Notes: generated by a model from the letters alone, not told the origin. DNA of 64,000 bases from Solibacillus sp. FSL R7-0682 (GCF_038005985.1 NZ_JBBOUI010000001.1:2810001-2874000), one strand, 5' to 3'. Shown: positions 16,259 to 26,189, counted from the stretch's first letter. A program made the numbers and translations.

Positions 16259-17230
16259 ATGAAAGTTATTAAAATTAATCCACGTGGTTATTGCTATGGT
16301 GTTGTAGATGCAATGGTCATTGCGCGCAATGCTGCACTTGATAAAACATTACCAAGACCAATCTACATATTAGGTATGATTGTGCATAATAAACATGTTA
16401 CAGATGCCTTCGAGCATGATGGCATTATTACACTTGATGGTGATAATCGAAAAGAAATTATAGAGCAAGTAAATGAAGGAACAGTTATATTCACAGCACA
16501 TGGTGTTTCACCTGAAATTCGTGAAATCGCGAAACGTAAAGGACTTGTATCAATTGATGCGACCTGTCCAGACGTAACAGTAACACATGATTTGATCCGT
16601 GAAAAAACAGCAGAGGGCTATGATATTATCTATATCGGAAAAAAGGGCCACCCAGAGCCTGAAGGGGCAATCGGTGTCGCACCGGATCGTGTTCATTTAG
16701 TGCAATCCATGAAAGATATTGAAACTTTAACCTTTGAAAATGAAAAGATTCTTGTGACGAATCAAACAACAATGAGTCAGTGGGATGTAGCCTTCCTTAT
16801 GGACAGTTTAAAGGAAAAATTCCCGCATATCGAAGTGCATAAGGAAATTTGCTTAGCAACACAAGTCCGTCAAGAAGCCGTTGCAGATCAAGCGGGTGCA
16901 GCTGATTTATTAATCGTTGTAGGTGACCCAAAATCAAACAATTCAAATCGTTTAACACAAGTTTCTGTTGAAATTGCGGGAACGCCTTCCTACCGTATTT
17001 CGGATGTTTCAGAGCTAAAGCTTGAATGGCTTCAAGGGATCGAAACGGTAGCAGTTACTGCTGGTGCTTCAACACCAACCCCAATTGTTAAAGAAGTCAT
17101 CTCATTTTTAGAGAAGTTCGATAAGGAAGATCCTTCTACTCATGTCATTACACGTTCTGTAACATTAGACAAAATACTTCCGAAAATTAAAGAACCAAAA
17201 CCTGTTGAAAAAATTATGCCTAATCAATAG
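16259..17230 (+). CDS. ispH: 4-hydroxy-3-methylbut-2-enyl diphosphate reductase
   Basis: A 323-residue iron-sulfur enzyme of the MEP isoprenoid pathway, making IPP and DMAPP. The three cluster cysteines are visible at C12 (PRGYCYG), C103 (DATCPDV) and C198 (KEICLATQ), and the substrate-binding His at 43, 81 and 131 with E133 (HPEPEG). The ATG at 16259 follows GAAAGGAG; an in-frame TTG at 16241 precedes that ribosome site and is rejected. It corresponds to yqfP in the conserved neighbourhood. Confidence 0.94.
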   Translation: MKVIKINPRGYCYGVVDAMVIARNAALDKTLPRPIYILGMIVHNKHVTDAFEHDGIITLDGDNRKEIIEQVNEGTVIFTAHGVSPEIREIAKRKGLVSIDATCPDVTVTHDLIREKTAEGYDIIYIGKKGHPEPEGAIGVAPDRVHLVQSMKDIETLTFENEKILVTNQTTMSQWDVAFLMDSLKEKFPHIEVHKEICLATQVRQEAVADQAGAADLLIVVGDPKSNNSNRLTQVSVEIAGTPSYRISDVSELKLEWLQGIETVAVTAGASTPTPIVKEVISFLEKFDKEDPSTHVITRSVTLDKILPKIKEPKPVEKIMPNQ

Positions 17231-17233
17231 GTC

Positions 17234-17290
17234 ATTAAAAAAGCAATAGCACACTCACCTCTCAAGGAAAAAGTGCTATTGCTTGTTTCT
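17234..17290. terminator. Bidirectional terminator between ispH and dctR
   Basis: AGCAATAGCAC (17242-17252) pairs with GTGCTATTGCT (17273-17283). The minus side has TTTTTTAAT and the plus side TGTTTC, so it is stronger for dctR than for ispH. Confidence 0.75.
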
Positions 17291-17993
17291 ATTCTTCAAT
17301 AAAATATTGATTTACTGGTCGACCTACACTGCCATACTGAATATCAACACGAATAAGTCGATTTTTTTCCATAAAATCTAAATAACGTCTTGCCGTCACC
17401 CGTGCCACACCAATTCCTGTAGCGACATCATCCGCAGAAGCACCATTTTTCGATTGTTTCAAGTAAAATATTACCTTATCCAATGTTGCACGATTAAACC
17501 CTTTTGGAAGCTCCTGTGATAATTGAATCGCTTGCTCTGCTTCTTCTCTTTGCTGTCTTACTTGACCAATCATCTCATCGAGTTCTTCTTGTGTCACGTC
17601 ATCATTTGATTCTATCTTTTCTTTAAACTGACGATAATGAATTAACGTTTGCTCCATCCGCTCATACGTAAACGGCTTCATTATATAATCAAATACCCCT
17701 AAATGTAGTATTTGCTGTATTGTTTGTACGTCATTTGCAGCGGTAACAGAAATACAATCTACATTTATATTTTCATGGCGTATTTGACGTAACGTTTCGA
17801 TTCCATCCTGCTCTGGCATAAAAATGTCCATTACAATTAAATCTGGTGACGATTCCTTAATTTTCTTAATACCGGCTATGCCATTTGATGCCATATCAAT
17901 GACTTTAAAGCCTTCTACACGTTCAATAAATTGACGATTTACTTCACGTACCATTGGATCATCTTCTACTAATAATACTCGAATCGTTTTCAC
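17289..17993 (-). CDS. dctR: Response regulator of C4-dicarboxylate uptake (CitB/DctR type)
   Basis: A 234-residue regulator: receiver domain 1-120 with phospho-acceptor D56 (IVMDIFMP), acidic pocket ED-D near 10-12 and the conserved Lys in MKPF near 108. A helical linker is followed by a winged HTH (VATGIGVARVTARRYLDFM) of the CitB/DcuR kind. It starts with GTG after GGAGG. It is paired with the dctS kinase upstream and is predicted to activate dctP when dicarboxylates are sensed. Confidence 0.83.
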   Translation of the reverse strand: MKTIRVLLVEDDPMVREVNRQFIERVEGFKVIDMASNGIAGIKKIKESSPDLIVMDIFMPEQDGIETLRQIRHENINVDCISVTAANDVQTIQQILHLGVFDYIMKPFTYERMEQTLIHYRQFKEKIESNDDVTQEELDEMIGQVRQQREEAEQAIQLSQELPKGFNRATLDKVIFYLKQSKNGASADDVATGIGVARVTARRYLDFMEKNRLIRVDIQYGSVGRPVNQYFIEE

Positions 17994-18071
17994 GATAGAG
18001 CCTCCTCCTTCGTTAGACGTATCTTTTTCAAGAATGTCTTAACGTCTCTGGTATAACTTTCAAAACTAGAA

Positions 18072-19670
18072 TTATAATTCAAACGTTAATATAAAGGTCG
18101 TCCCCTTATTTTCCTCACTCGCAATTTCGATTGTTCCATTTCCTTTTTTCACAATTTCGTTAATTAAAAACAGACCGATTCCACGATTTTCATTTTGCTT
18201 CGTAGAAAATCCATTCTCGAATATTTTATCTAAGTTGGCTTTAGGAATGCCAATGCCATTATCCGATACCATAATCGCTAGCATCCCATCATTGTCATCA
18301 ATAGAAATAGATACTTCCTTTTGTTCACGCTCTACTCCTATTAACGCATCAAACGCATTTTCAATTAAATTCCCGAACAATAATACAAAATCATGGTGAT
18401 CTAGCTGTTCAGGGAATTGCGTAAGTTTACTCTCCTCATCAATCGTAACCTTAATATCAAGCTCATTTCCACGACTAATTTTACTTAATAATAAACCCGA
18501 AATGTTTTCATTATAAATTCGTTCATTTAAAAATTTCGTCACATGATCATGTTGAATTTTTACTTGTGATAAATAATCGAGTGCTTGCTGATTATGTCCT
18601 AATTGTAATAGACCAGCTATAGTATGCAATTTATTTTTATATTCATGGGTTTGAATGCGAAGAGCTTGTACGAATGCTTTTACACCCGTTAATTCCTCTG
18701 CAAGCTGCTTAAATTCCGTTAAATCTTTAAAAACAGCAACCGCGCCAGCTGTTTTACCATTGACGAATATTGGGATCCGATTACTTAAAATACTGTGATT
18801 ATTCACATAAATTTCCTGATTATAAACAGCTCGTCCACTTTCCACAATTTCCGGTAAACGTGTGTCAGGTATCACATCATAGATATTTTTTCCGATGTAA
18901 ATTTTCGGATTTCCCCCAACACCTAAAATGCGACTCGCTTTTTTATTAAATATTGTAATCACCATATTTTTATCAACAGCGATGATCCCCTCATGCATCG
19001 CATTAAATGTTTCAGTACGCTCTACATAAATCTTTGCAATCTCCTGTGGCTCTAACCCAAACATTTGACGTTTTATATGTCGCCCTAACGTATGTGCGCC
19101 CCAAATACTAAATAATATTGATAATAACACTGTCACAACAATTTCATTAAAATTTTCCATAAATAAATCCCAAAATGTTGGAAGCGCAAAGCCCACAACA
19201 ACGACACCAATTTGTGCACGAGCATCATTTAATATTGGGACAAACGCACGAACCATCGTTCCTTGCTCCCCAACTGCTTTTGAAATATAATAATTTTCAC
19301 TAAATGCCGCATGTAAGTCTGTTGATTCACTTCGTTTTCCAATTTGCTTTGGCGAAGGATGGGATAACTTAATACGATCCATATTCATAACGACAATATA
19401 CTCTGCCTTATTAATAATCTTAATATCATTTAAGATTTTATTAATATTATTTTTTGCTAGTGTAAGATCCTCTAGTTCTAAGTAATTATGAATATCAGGT
19501 AAATCGGAAATAGTACGGGCAATCAACATTGCACGATGACCTAAATCCTTCTCCTGCTCCTGTGCTAAATTACTTAACAGCAAAATACCAGCCACTAAAA
19601 AAGAAAAGGCAATGATGAAAAATGTAAGCAGCACAATTTTTCCGTTCATTGTTAATTGTTTTATTTTCAT
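18072..19670 (-). CDS. dctS: Sensor histidine kinase for C4-dicarboxylates (CitA/DcuS type)
   Basis: A 532-residue kinase: membrane helix at about 10-30, an extracytoplasmic PAS/Cache ligand domain (about 35-170), a second membrane helix near 175-195, a cytoplasmic PAS (about 215-320), a SpoOB-type H-box (QTHEYKNKLHTIAGLLQLG) and an ATPase domain with N box NLIENAFDAL and G boxes DNGIGIPK and GIGLFL. This is the layout of DcuS/CitA/DctS, which sense C4-dicarboxylates or citrate outside the cell. It is upstream of dctR in the same direction. Confidence 0.85.
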   Translation of the reverse strand: MKIKQLTMNGKIVLLTFFIIAFSFLVAGILLLSNLAQEQEKDLGHRAMLIARTISDLPDIHNYLELEDLTLAKNNINKILNDIKIINKAEYIVVMNMDRIKLSHPSPKQIGKRSESTDLHAAFSENYYISKAVGEQGTMVRAFVPILNDARAQIGVVVVGFALPTFWDLFMENFNEIVVTVLLSILFSIWGAHTLGRHIKRQMFGLEPQEIAKIYVERTETFNAMHEGIIAVDKNMVITIFNKKASRILGVGGNPKIYIGKNIYDVIPDTRLPEIVESGRAVYNQEIYVNNHSILSNRIPIFVNGKTAGAVAVFKDLTEFKQLAEELTGVKAFVQALRIQTHEYKNKLHTIAGLLQLGHNQQALDYLSQVKIQHDHVTKFLNERIYNENISGLLLSKISRGNELDIKVTIDEESKLTQFPEQLDHHDFVLLFGNLIENAFDALIGVEREQKEVSISIDDNDGMLAIMVSDNGIGIPKANLDKIFENGFSTKQNENRGIGLFLINEIVKKGNGTIEIASEENKGTTFILTFEL

Positions 19671-19771
19671 TTTGTGCCCCCTTTTTTGCTATATAATATA
19701 ACAGACAAATTGAATTGAAAGTCAATTTCGACAACTTTTTAAAAAAATTCACGACAAAAGAGGAGATATTA

Positions 19772-20827
19772 TTGCGTTTTTACATCATTACAGCCATTAT
19801 CACAATCGTTTTATTAATTGCGACTATATCATTTCGATTAGATGTATGGAATACAACACCACTGCCATATGATGATGAACAAGTCGGTTTAGATGATCAA
19901 ATTATAATTAATTTTAGTCATGTCGTTGCTGAAAATACACCAAAAGGAATTGCTGCAAGTAAATTTGCTGAGCTTGTTAAAGAAAAATCTAATGGTAAAA
20001 TCATTGTCCAAATTTATCCCAATGGCATTTTATATAATGATGAAAACGAATTAGCAGCCTTAAAAAACGGTGAAATTCAAATGATTGCACCGACGATTTC
20101 TAAAATGACCGAGGCACTACCTTCATGGCAAGTTTTAGACTTACCCTTTATTTTTGAAAATGAAGAACAAATTTTCGAAATATTACACGGCAATTTAAGT
20201 AAAGAATTATTAAATGAGCTAAATAAAATCGATGTGCATGGTCTTACTTTTTGGAATAACGGCTTTAAACAAATGGCCACAAAAAATTCACCAATAATAG
20301 AAGTAGAACACTTTAATGGATTAACCATTCGGACAATGAAAAGTAATATCTTAAAAGAACAATTTACGTTATTGAAGGCAAAGCCTATCGTAACGACCTT
20401 CAATGACTTATATAAAGCAATCCAACGGAATGAAATTTTGGCGCAAGAAAATACATTATCGAATCTTTACTCAAAAGGGTATTATTCCATGCAGCCACTT
20501 ATTACGTTGTCCAATCATGGACTACTTGCTTACGGTATACTAATGAATCAAGACTTTTGGAAAGCTTTACAACCTGAAGAACAACAAATTATTAATGAAT
20601 CGCTTAACGAAATGAAACGTTGGCAACACGAGCAAGCAAATGAATTAAATCAAACAAACTTTGAACAATTAAAAGCTACTGATCAAATTCAATTTTATAC
20701 GCTAACGGATGAACAACGTATGCAATGGATCGAAGCACTTCAACCTATTTATGAATCTTATGAAAAATTAAGTCACAAAAAATATTTAACACAATTACGG
20801 CAGGAAATTCAGGAAATGAAACAATAA
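19772..20827 (+). CDS. dctB: TRAP-type dicarboxylate-binding protein DctB, membrane-anchored
   Basis: About 351 residues. A single N-terminal membrane helix (FYIITAIITIVLLIATISF) is followed by a DctP/TRAP solute-binding domain, with AENTPKGIAASKFAELVKEK and the LPFIF motif of the family. No lipobox is present. In B. subtilis DctB is an accessory sensor working with DctS/DctR. I choose TTG at 19772, 7 nt after AGAGGAG; an earlier in-frame TTG at 19715 has no ribosome site and overlaps the dctS promoter region. No TRAP membrane subunits are encoded here. Confidence 0.8.
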   Translation: MRFYIITAIITIVLLIATISFRLDVWNTTPLPYDDEQVGLDDQIIINFSHVVAENTPKGIAASKFAELVKEKSNGKIIVQIYPNGILYNDENELAALKNGEIQMIAPTISKMTEALPSWQVLDLPFIFENEEQIFEILHGNLSKELLNELNKIDVHGLTFWNNGFKQMATKNSPIIEVEHFNGLTIRTMKSNILKEQFTLLKAKPIVTTFNDLYKAIQRNEILAQENTLSNLYSKGYYSMQPLITLSNHGLLAYGILMNQDFWKALQPEEQQIINESLNEMKRWQHEQANELNQTNFEQLKATDQIQFYTLTDEQRMQWIEALQPIYESYEKLSHKKYLTQLRQEIQEMKQ

Positions 20828-20844
20828 CCAAAATGAACAATATT

Positions 20845-20879
20845 AAACTACTTATGCAAATAAGTAGTTTTTTTATTTT
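20845..20879 (+). terminator. Terminator after dctB
   Basis: AAACTACTTA and TAAGTAGTTT form the stem around a short loop, followed by TTTTTATTTT. Confidence 0.8.
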
Positions 20880-20969
20880 GTTATAGTACAAAAATACTTT
20901 CTCACAAGACAGTATTATAACAATTAAAACATTGTTATATCAAGGTTTATCGGATACTATCATCATTTT

Positions 20970-21034
20970 GAACAAAATGAACGATAAGTTTTTTATTATC
21001 AAAATAAATATTTTGAATAATCATACGTTATGAT
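20970..21034 (+). promoter_or_regulatory. Probable activator-dependent promoter region of dctP
   Basis: The AT-rich stretch has a TATGAT -10-like box at 21029-21034 without a good -35, and upstream direct-repeat-like GAACAAAAT/GAAC units at 20970-20982. This fits a promoter needing an activator such as DctR. The exact DctR site is not established. Confidence 0.35.
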
Positions 21035-21040
21035 TGCAAA

Positions 21041-21054
21041 TGTAAACGTTATCA
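21041..21054 (+). promoter_or_regulatory. Catabolite-responsive element (cre)
   Basis: TGTAAACGTTATCA fits the CcpA cre consensus TGWAARCGYTWNCW at every position. It lies 29 nt before the dctP start, downstream of the -10 box, where CcpA binding would block transcription. Glucose repression of dicarboxylate uptake is inferred. Confidence 0.75.
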
Positions 21055-21082
21055 AAAAAAGAGAGAGTAAAGGGGAAGGAAA

Positions 21083-22336
21083 ATGAAACTACTTAAGAAT
21101 TTAACAATCCAAGTAATTATTGCGATTATTTTAGGTATCGCAGTTGGTTACATTTGGCCAGAATTCGGTGCAAGCTTAAAAATCCTTGCAGACTTATTCA
21201 TTAAATTAATTAAAATGTTAATTGCGCCAATTATCTTCTTAACCGTTGTAATTGGTATCGGTGGTATGGGAGATATGAAAAAGGTTGGTAAGATTGGTGG
21301 TAAAGCATTAATTTACTTCGAGATCGTATCAACAATCGCTCTAGCAATCGGTATTATCGTTGCAGTTGTTATTAACGCAGGTGCTGGTATCGATACTTCT
21401 AAAGCTGCTGATACAGATATTTCAAAATATACTTCTGCAGCAGAAGCATCAGGTGAAGGTGGATTAGGTGGATTCATCTATAGCATTATTCCAGAAAACT
21501 TTGTTGGTGCAATTGCTTCAGGCGCATTACTTCCAACACTATTCTCAGCAGTATTATTCGGTATCGCTGCTGCGTCACTAGGTGAAAAATCACGTCCAGT
21601 TATTACGTTCTTTGAACAAGTATCCGAAATCTTCTTCAAAATCGTAGGTATGGTAATGAAAATCTCACCAATTGGTGCATTCGGTGCGATGGCATATACA
21701 ATTGGTAACTTCGGATTAGGCTCGTTAAAATCGCTCGGACTGTTAATGGCTGCCGTATACATTACAATGTTCTTATTCGTTGTCTTCGTATTAGGTTCTA
21801 TTGCAAAATACTACGGATTTAACATTTTCCGCTTCATCGCTTACATTAAAGAGGAGATTTTCATCGTAATCGGTACATCTTCTTCTGAATCCGCTTTACC
21901 AGCGATGATGCGTAAATTAGAAAACCTAGGCTGTGGTAAGCAAGTAGTAGGACTAGTTGTTCCGACAGGTTACTCGTTTAACTTAGACGGTACTTCAATC
22001 TACTTATCAATGGCTGCTTTATTCATTGCGCAAGCATACGGTGTAGATTTATCTTGGTTAGAAGTTGCAACACTTCTTGGTGTATTAATGATTACTTCAA
22101 AAGGAGCTGCAGGTGTAACTGGGTCTGGTTTCATCACACTTGCTGCAACACTTGCTGCGTTCCCAATGGTTCCACTTGAAGGGATCGCCCTACTTATCGG
22201 AGTTGACCGCTTCATGTCAGAGGCACGTGCTGTAACAAACCTAATTGGTAATGGGGTAGCGTGTGTTGTTGTAGCGAAATCAGAAAAAGACTTTGATGAA
22301 GATATGGCAGCAAAGGCTATTCCAGTAAAGGCATAA
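21083..22336 (+). CDS. dctP: C4-dicarboxylate:cation symporter (DAACS family)
   Basis: A 417-residue transporter with the glutamate/dicarboxylate symporter fold: N-terminal helices, hairpin 1 with the serine-rich GTSSSESALPAMM (about 274-286), TM7 motif NLDGTSIY (about 301-308) and hairpin 2 near TSKGAAGVTGSGF. TM8 contains GVDRFMSEARAVTNLIGNG, including the Arg that favours dicarboxylates over amino acids. It imports succinate, fumarate and malate with protons or sodium. Strong ribosome site GGGGAAGGA. Controlled by dctS-dctR and, by the cre site, probably by CcpA. Confidence 0.9.
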   Translation: MKLLKNLTIQVIIAIILGIAVGYIWPEFGASLKILADLFIKLIKMLIAPIIFLTVVIGIGGMGDMKKVGKIGGKALIYFEIVSTIALAIGIIVAVVINAGAGIDTSKAADTDISKYTSAAEASGEGGLGGFIYSIIPENFVGAIASGALLPTLFSAVLFGIAAASLGEKSRPVITFFEQVSEIFFKIVGMVMKISPIGAFGAMAYTIGNFGLGSLKSLGLLMAAVYITMFLFVVFVLGSIAKYYGFNIFRFIAYIKEEIFIVIGTSSSESALPAMMRKLENLGCGKQVVGLVVPTGYSFNLDGTSIYLSMAALFIAQAYGVDLSWLEVATLLGVLMITSKGAAGVTGSGFITLAATLAAFPMVPLEGIALLIGVDRFMSEARAVTNLIGNGVACVVVAKSEKDFDEDMAAKAIPVKA

Positions 22337-22360
22337 AGTAATTCTTCTAAAGATAATTTA

Positions 22361-22400
22361 AAAAACGTTCATGTGTCAAAAGAACACATGAACGTTTTTG
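22361..22400. terminator. Bidirectional terminator between dctP and yqfO
   Basis: AAAACGTTCATGTGT pairs with ACACATGAACGTTTTT across a 7-nt loop; it serves both convergent genes. Confidence 0.85.
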
Positions 22401-22404
22401 CCTT

Positions 22405-23526
22405 TTAAATAAATGTAAAGGGCTCTGTATGAATACTTGATTGAATAAATTCAACTGCAAATTTTTTGTTTTCACAAAGAGTAGCCATTTTCTCAGCCAC
22501 CCCTTTAATCATTACCTTTTCTACATGATGACCAGGGTCAACAATACTTAATCCTTGTACTTCAGCATCTTGAGCCATATGGAAACCGATATCTCCTGTT
22601 ACAAACACATCTGCACCAGCAAATTTTGCCGTACGTATATATTTGTTGCCATCTCCACCGACAACTGCCACTTTTTGTACTAGCCCCTCTACTGGACCTA
22701 CAACACGCACACATGGAACATCCAATTGAGTTTTAACAAATTCTGCAAAATCACGTAATGTCATTGGTTGAGTTAATTTACCAATTCGACCTAAGCCCTG
22801 TTCATTTGTTAAAATATCCATCTGGAATAAATCATAAGCCGGTTCCTCATAGCTGTGTGCATTCAACATTGCTTTCAATACTTTATTTTTTATCGTTTGT
22901 GGAAAAACAACTTCAATTTTACGTTCTTGTTCTATATGAATTTCACCAACCTGACCTACTGTAGGATTGGCTCCTTCTACTGCACGGAAGCGCCCCTCTC
23001 CTTCAAGAGTATAACTACAAGCTTCATAATTACCAATCTCTCCCGCTCCAGCATTCGCAAGCGCCTCACGCATCTTATTTGCATCATCGACTGGAACAAA
23101 AACCGCAAGCTTCATCATTTTTTCTTCGTACGTCTGCTCTAATATTTGACATTGTTCAAGCATTAAAGCATCCGCTAATAAATCATTTACGCCACCTGGC
23201 GCTACATCTAAATTCGTATGCGCTGCATAAACTGCAATATCGTTTTTTAAGCACTTCTCATACAATGCCCCTTGCGGATTGTCCGTTCGAAGATTCGACA
23301 GTTTCAAAAAAATGGGTGGGTGATGCGCAATAATTAGCTCACAGCCTTTTTCAATCGCCTCATCTACAACGGCATGTGTCACATCTAATGTTACTAAAAC
23401 TTTAGAGATTGGTTTATTCAAAGTCCCTATAGCTAAGCCAATTGGATCATTCGGCATACAAGCAAATTTTTTTGGTGACCACGATTCAAATAGCTGAATA
23501 ATTTCATTACCATTTACTTTTTTCAT
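22405..23526 (-). CDS. yqfO: Nif3-like dinuclear metal protein YqfO
   Basis: A 373-residue Nif3-family protein with metal-site motifs IAHHPPIF (about 64-71), YAAHTNLDVAPGG (about 99-111) and GDIGFHMAQDAEVQGLSIVDPGHH near 315-338, plus a central PII-like insert (about 125-235) found in the long Gram-positive form. The family is annotated as GTP cyclohydrolase I type 2-like, but its physiological role is uncertain. It overlaps trmK by 4 nt, as in B. subtilis. Confidence 0.88.
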   Translation of the reverse strand: MKKVNGNEIIQLFESWSPKKFACMPNDPIGLAIGTLNKPISKVLVTLDVTHAVVDEAIEKGCELIIAHHPPIFLKLSNLRTDNPQGALYEKCLKNDIAVYAAHTNLDVAPGGVNDLLADALMLEQCQILEQTYEEKMMKLAVFVPVDDANKMREALANAGAGEIGNYEACSYTLEGEGRFRAVEGANPTVGQVGEIHIEQERKIEVVFPQTIKNKVLKAMLNAHSYEEPAYDLFQMDILTNEQGLGRIGKLTQPMTLRDFAEFVKTQLDVPCVRVVGPVEGLVQKVAVVGGDGNKYIRTAKFAGADVFVTGDIGFHMAQDAEVQGLSIVDPGHHVEKVMIKGVAEKMATLCENKKFAVEFIQSSIHTEPFTFI

Positions 23527-24218
23527 GCAATCGCCACCTGTACTAGTTTAATTAAATGGTCTAATTCCTTAAGTTTTACGTCATTTTCTACTGTTCGTTC
23601 TGCTTTCGTAATTGCTTGTTTTACACGTTGCCAATTAGCAATTTCACGTGTCCATTTATTTATAAATATCGATGACTTTGACACCATTAATTTAGGACCC
23701 ATTAATATTTCGGCTTCCGTCAATTCCATTGAACCACGTTGTAAAACAAGAATTTCATAAATCTTTCCGTCTTCTTCCAAGATTACTTCATCTTGAATTG
23801 CCCAGTCGTTGTTAAGTGCCCATTCACGAATAGCCTTTGCATGTATATTAGGCTGTAAAATAAGACGCGTTACTGAATTTAATGCTTGTGGATGCTTCTC
23901 TAAAATGGAAACAATTAATGGGCCACCCATCCCTGCAATCGTTACAGCTGTAATATGATCTGATTCCTCAACAGCTGCTAAGCCATCTGCCATACGCACT
24001 GTAATTTTATCAGTTAAGCCTTCTGTACGAACTTGGCGAACCGCAGATTCATATGGACCCTTTACTACTTCCCCAGCCACAGCTTTTGAAACAATGCCCT
24101 TATGGACTAAGTAGCATGGTAAATAAGCATGGTCACTACCTATATCTGCCACCACTGCACCCGTAGGTACAAATGATGCTACCATCTCTAATCGTTTTGA
24201 AAGTTTTTGAGCGTTCAT
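23523..24218 (-). CDS. trmK: tRNA (adenine22-N1)-methyltransferase
   Basis: About 231 residues with the SAM motif VVADIGSDHAYLP near 23-35 and the conserved TIAGMGGPLI (about 90-99), typical of TrmK. It methylates A22 in tRNA(Ser) and tRNA(Tyr). Start ATG at 24216-24218 (MNAQKLSKRLE) is preceded by AGAGGAA; nine extra in-frame codons upstream overlap the ribosome site. Coupled to yqfO. Confidence 0.88.
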   Translation of the reverse strand: MNAQKLSKRLEMVASFVPTGAVVADIGSDHAYLPCYLVHKGIVSKAVAGEVVKGPYESAVRQVRTEGLTDKITVRMADGLAAVEESDHITAVTIAGMGGPLIVSILEKHPQALNSVTRLILQPNIHAKAIREWALNNDWAIQDEVILEEDGKIYEILVLQRGSMELTEAEILMGPKLMVSKSSIFINKWTREIANWQRVKQAITKAERTVENDVKLKELDHLIKLVQVAIA

Positions 24219-24310
24219 ATTAAAAGTTCCTCTTTTCTCTATCACAAATTACTTTTATTATATATAAAAACAAGGGAAACGTCTCGTTGTGAATGCATTC
24301 ATAATATTGA

Positions 24311-24346
24311 AAAAAGTGTAGATTCGGAAAATTCCAAATCTACACT
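24311..24346 (-). terminator. Terminator after cccA
   Basis: GTGTAGATTTGG pairs with CCGAATCTACAC on the minus strand, followed by TTTTTTC. Confidence 0.8.
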
Positions 24347-24359
24347 CACATCACCATCA

Positions 24360-24692
24360 TTATAAGCCTGAAATATATTCAGCTACAGCCTGTGCTTCCG
24401 CTTCATTTTTTAGAATGGCAGGCATGCCTCCGCTTTCAGTACCATTTAAAGCAACTTCTTTAATATGCTCTGCATCCAAACCAACGATGCTAGGACCTGC
24501 TGCACCAGTTAAATCGCCACCGTGACATGAGATACAGTTCTTTTGAGCAATCTCTTCACCGTTTAATTCAGCTGTTTCACCTTCGCCTTCCGCACTGTTT
24601 TTATTAGCTGCACCCTCAAATGACATGAAGAAAATTAGTCCAATACCGAATGCCATAATAAGTACGTAAGGAATAAGTGGATTGTTTTTCAT
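24360..24692 (-). CDS. cccA: Membrane-anchored cytochrome c-550
   Basis: About 110 residues: a membrane anchor at 7-25, an acidic spacer, then a class I c-type cytochrome with heme motif CISCH (C53, C56, H57) and axial ligand M90 (GGMPAIL). It carries electrons on the outer membrane face to cytochrome c oxidase. In B. subtilis cccA lies directly between trmK and sigA; here two extra genes separate it from rpoD. Start ATG at 24690-24692 follows GGGAGGGGAA. Confidence 0.9.
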   Translation of the reverse strand: MKNNPLIPYVLIMAFGIGLIFFMSFEGAANKNSAEGEGETAELNGEEIAQKNCISCHGGDLTGAAGPSIVGLDAEHIKEVALNGTESGGMPAILKNEAEAQAVAEYISGL

Positions 24693-24836
24693 TGTGTTCC
24701 CCTCCCTCATAAAGAAATCTATTTCTAGCTAGGCATAAACCTAGTAAACAATACTAATTGTACTGCATTACATACAAAACGAAAAGACCTAACGAACAAG
24801 TTTTACTAGCTTTGTAACATTTTTGACAATTTGTCA

Positions 24837-25979
24837 TTATCCTCTCAAGATATGTCTTGCAATAACCATTTTTTGGACTTCCGATGTACCTTCTCCAATT
24901 TCTAAAAGTTTTGCATCCCGCATATAACGTTCCACTTCATATTCCTTCATATATCCATAGCCACCATGAATTTGGATAGCTTCATCACATACTTCCATTG
25001 CCATCTCAGAAGCGTAATATTTGGCTATCGCGGCTTCTTTACCGAATGGACGCCCTTGATCCTTCAGCCAAGCTGCTTTATAAACGAAGGTACGTGCTAA
25101 TTGTATTTTTACCTCCATATCTGCAAGCTTAAACTGTGTAGCTTGAAATTCTGATAATGTTTTCCCAAATTGCTTTCGTTCCTTTGCATATTGTAGTGAT
25201 TTGTTTAATGCACCTTGAGCAATCCCTACTGCCATCGCTGCAATACCAATTCGCCCACCATCAAGGGTCGTCAAAAACTGTTTAAAGCCATTTCCACGTT
25301 CACCGAGTAAGTTTTCCTCTGGTACTTGAACGTTATCTAAAATTAGTTCAGTTGTATTCGATGCATTTAAACCCATTTTTTCATAATCAGATTTAATGGT
25401 AAACCCTGATGCATCAGTAGGTACGATAATCGCACTTATTTCTTTTTGATCATTTTTACGATCTGTAATTGCTGTTAATGCTAAATGTTTTGCATAGCTT
25501 GCATTTGTAATAAATACTTTTGAGCCATTTATTCTGTATTGTCCATTCACAAGATCTGCAGTCGTTTCTGTTCCTCCAGCATCCGAACCTGCATTGGGCT
25601 CTGTTAATCCGAATGCGCCAAAGGATTCCCCTGTACAAATGGGTACAAGAAATTGTTGTTTTTGCTTTTCATTTCCAAATAAATAAAGTGGTGCACCACC
25701 TAATGAAATATGTGCTGAATACGTAATACCAGTGGAAGCACAAACTCTACTTAACTCCTCTGTTACAATTGCAAAACTAATTGTATCTGCTCCTGCTCCA
25801 CCATACATTTCCGGGAACGGTAATCCCATAATACCCATTTGGGCTAATTTTTGAAAAACCTCTATAGGAAATTCTTTTGTCCGATCTCGTTCAACTGCCC
25901 CTGGTGCAACTACTTCATCTGAAAATTCTCGAATCATTTTCTGTAACATTTTTTGCTCAATTGATAAATCAAAATGCAT
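24837..25979 (-). CDS. Acyl-CoA dehydrogenase
   Basis: About 380 residues with the standard acyl-CoA dehydrogenase blocks: FAIVTEELSRVCASTGI, GAFGLTEPNAGSDAG and the FAD-binding region with IHGGYGYMKEYEVERYMRDA followed by IGEGTSEVQ. The catalytic Glu typical of short-chain enzymes lies in the C-terminal domain. It oxidises acyl-CoA to enoyl-CoA with ETF as acceptor. Start MHFDLSIEQ (ATG 25977-25979) fits family N-termini. It stands alone between cccA and rpoD, which is not its usual place; chain-length preference is undetermined. Confidence 0.87.
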   Translation of the reverse strand: MHFDLSIEQKMLQKMIREFSDEVVAPGAVERDRTKEFPIEVFQKLAQMGIMGLPFPEMYGGAGADTISFAIVTEELSRVCASTGITYSAHISLGGAPLYLFGNEKQKQQFLVPICTGESFGAFGLTEPNAGSDAGGTETTADLVNGQYRINGSKVFITNASYAKHLALTAITDRKNDQKEISAIIVPTDASGFTIKSDYEKMGLNASNTTELILDNVQVPEENLLGERGNGFKQFLTTLDGGRIGIAAMAVGIAQGALNKSLQYAKERKQFGKTLSEFQATQFKLADMEVKIQLARTFVYKAAWLKDQGRPFGKEAAIAKYYASEMAMEVCDEAIQIHGGYGYMKEYEVERYMRDAKLLEIGEGTSEVQKMVIARHILRG

Positions 25980-26189
25980 AACCTTCATCCCCTCACAAAT
26001 GATAGCTAACAATTTCATTGTAATAGAAAATATTGTTTTTTTACAGAAAATAAAAGATTAATAGAGAATTTTCGTTATTTATCCCCATATTACTTCATGA
26101 ATCCTACAAAAATCCCGCACTTGAGAACATTCTACTTACATTATTAGCATCATAGAATTGAATTTACTTACTTTTATTTGACACTATAA

